Source: JAENVU01 sp964544295 (GTDB lineage Bacteria; Actinomycetota; Acidimicrobiia; IMCC26256; JAENVU01). From it: a DNA stretch of 6,196 bases. Position numbers and translations under genes: made by a program. Of this stretch, positions 5,202 to 6,196 are shown piece after piece (the first letter of the stretch is position 1; each line of letters starts with the position of its first letter). The stretch lies in the NCBI GenBank assembly GCA_964544295.1, contig CAZJBJ010000180.1, forward strand, positions 1 through 6,196. Direction: 5' to 3'. The notes beneath the pieces are model-generated. The model saw only the letters and a list, made by a program, of their open reading frames with translations. It was not told where the DNA came from and searched no databases.

Positions 5202-6196
5202 GTGGAAACCAGGCGTATGTGATCGACGCGGTACGGACGCCGGTGGGGCGGCGGGGCGGTGCACTGAGTCAGGTGCACCCGGCCGACCTCGGCGCGCACG
5301 TGCTGAAGGAACTGGTCACCCGCAACGACTTCGATCCGGCCGCGGTCGACGACGTCGTCTTCGGCTGCGTCGACGCCATCGGCCCCCAGGCCGGCGACAT
5401 CGCGCGCACCTGCTGGCTCGCCGCCGGTCTCCCCGAGGAAGTGCCGGGCACCACGGTCGATCGGCAGTGTGGGTCCTCGCAACAGGCCGTGCATTTCGCC
5501 GCGCAGGGCGTCATGAGCGGCACCCAGGACCTCGTCGTGGCCGGCGGCGTCCAGAACATGAGCATGATCCCGATCTCGGCCGCGATGACGGTCGCCGAGC
5601 AGTTCGGTTTCACCGACCCCTTCTCGACCAGCACCGGCTGGGTCGATCGCTACGGCACCCAGGAGGTGTCGCAGTTCCGCGGCGCGGAACTCATCGCCGA
5701 GAAGTGGGGCATCACGCGTGACGCCATGGAGGCGTTCGCCGTCGAATCCCACGAACGGGCGATCCGGGCACGCGCCGAGGGTCGGTTCGAGAACGAGATC
5801 ATCCCGCTCGGGGACGCAACCTTCGACGAAGGTCCGCGGGAACCCAACTGGGAGAAGATCCGGTCGCTGAAGCCGCTCGTCGAGGGTGGGCGCATCACCG
5901 CCGCGATGGCGTCGCAGATCTCCGACGCCGCCAGCGTGATGCTCATCGCATCCGAAGCCGCCGTCGCCCGGCACGGCCTGAAACCGCGTGCGCGGATCCA
6001 CCACCTCTCGGTGCGCGGCGCCGACCCGATCTTCATGCTCTCGGCGCCCATTCCGGCCACGGCCTACGCCATGGAGAAGTCGGGCATGACGCTCGATCAG
6101 ATCGACCTCGTCGAGATCAACGAGGCGTTCGCCTCCGTCGTGCTCGCGTGGGCGAAGGAGACCGGCGCGGACCTGGACAAGGTCAACGTCAACGGC
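5198..6196 (+). CDS. Thiolase (acetyl-CoA C-acyltransferase), FadA5-like; 3' end outside window
   Basis: This is a degradative-type thiolase, which cleaves a 3-ketoacyl-CoA with CoA to acetyl-CoA or propionyl-CoA plus a shortened acyl-CoA. The 333 codons present reach the right edge; the family is about 380-400 residues. The nucleophile is C91 in VDRQCGSSQQ (88-97), followed by VVAGGVQNMS (113-122). NEAFASVV is at 308-315, and the frame ends at VNVNG, just before the expected GHP histidine. The second catalytic cysteine (CxG) is also outside. From memory, VDxQCGSxQQ, TAxxxSQISD, EINEAFASVVLxWA and DxVNVNG match mycobacterial FadA5, the steroid side-chain thiolase. The motif usually written SDGAA reads SDAAS here. 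AAGGA at 5187-5191 is six bases before the ATG, and the start overlaps the upstream stop. As the third gene of the operon it would act downstream of the dehydrogenase pair. Confidence 0.94.
   Translation, partial: MSGNQAYVIDAVRTPVGRRGGALSQVHPADLGAHVLKELVTRNDFDPAAVDDVVFGCVDAIGPQAGDIARTCWLAAGLPEEVPGTTVDRQCGSSQQAVHFAAQGVMSGTQDLVVAGGVQNMSMIPISAAMTVAEQFGFTDPFSTSTGWVDRYGTQEVSQFRGAELIAEKWGITRDAMEAFAVESHERAIRARAEGRFENEIIPLGDATFDEGPREPNWEKIRSLKPLVEGGRITAAMASQISDAASVMLIASEAAVARHGLKPRARIHHLSVRGADPIFMLSAPIPATAYAMEKSGMTLDQIDLVEINEAFASVVLAWAKETGADLDKVNVNG

Noticed and set aside
4140..5264. 374-codon open frame on the minus strand, opposite the small dehydrogenase subunit
   Set aside because: Arg-rich shadow with no family motif; the plus strand encodes RKQFG and other conserved dehydrogenase motifs.
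5066..6004. 312-codon open frame on the minus strand, opposite the thiolase
   Set aside because: The plus frame has the thiolase nucleophile and NEAF motifs; the minus frame is compositional.

Overview
The window is very GC-rich and uses almost only G/C-ending codons. It has GTG as well as ATG starts, four-base stop/start overlaps and actinobacterial-type acyl-CoA enzymes. All this points to a high-GC actinobacterium. The 47-residue repeats and the FadD19-like ligase would fit Acidimicrobiia or Mycobacteriales, but the genus cannot be read from the sequence.

Layout. (1) Bases 2-1012, plus strand: the C-terminal part of an acyl-CoA synthetase whose start lies left of the window. (2) Bases 1037-2896, minus strand: a 619-residue exported protein with a signal peptide, a propeller-like N-terminal region, one PKD domain and five tandem 47-residue repeats. 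It converges on the synthetase, and a perfect 10-bp hairpin sits on the junction with the stop codon in its loop. (3) Bases 2897-3066: a 170-bp divergent intergenic region. (4) Bases 3067 to the right edge, plus strand: a tight operon of two unlike acyl-CoA dehydrogenase subunits (380 and 328 residues) and a thiolase cut off by the window end. The gaps are 5 bp and then a 4-bp overlap.

How the genes work together. The synthetase would make an acyl-CoA, the dehydrogenase pair would introduce the alpha-beta double bond, and the thiolase would cleave the 3-ketoacyl-CoA. The hydratase and hydroxyacyl-CoA dehydrogenase steps are not in the window. The ligase resembles mycobacterial FadD19 (steroid side-chain CoA ligase), the dehydrogenases look like an alpha-beta pair of the ChsE type, and the thiolase resembles FadA5. 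A sterol side chain or another branched or cyclic acyl substrate is therefore a reasonable but unproven guess.

The most interesting points are the complementary loss of cofactor and catalytic motifs between the two dehydrogenase subunits, and the exported repeat protein. Its five exact 47-residue units match the count and period of the five-bladed propeller lectin tachylectin-2, and its only two cysteines are adjacent. No RNA gene, CRISPR array, insertion sequence or phage gene was seen.
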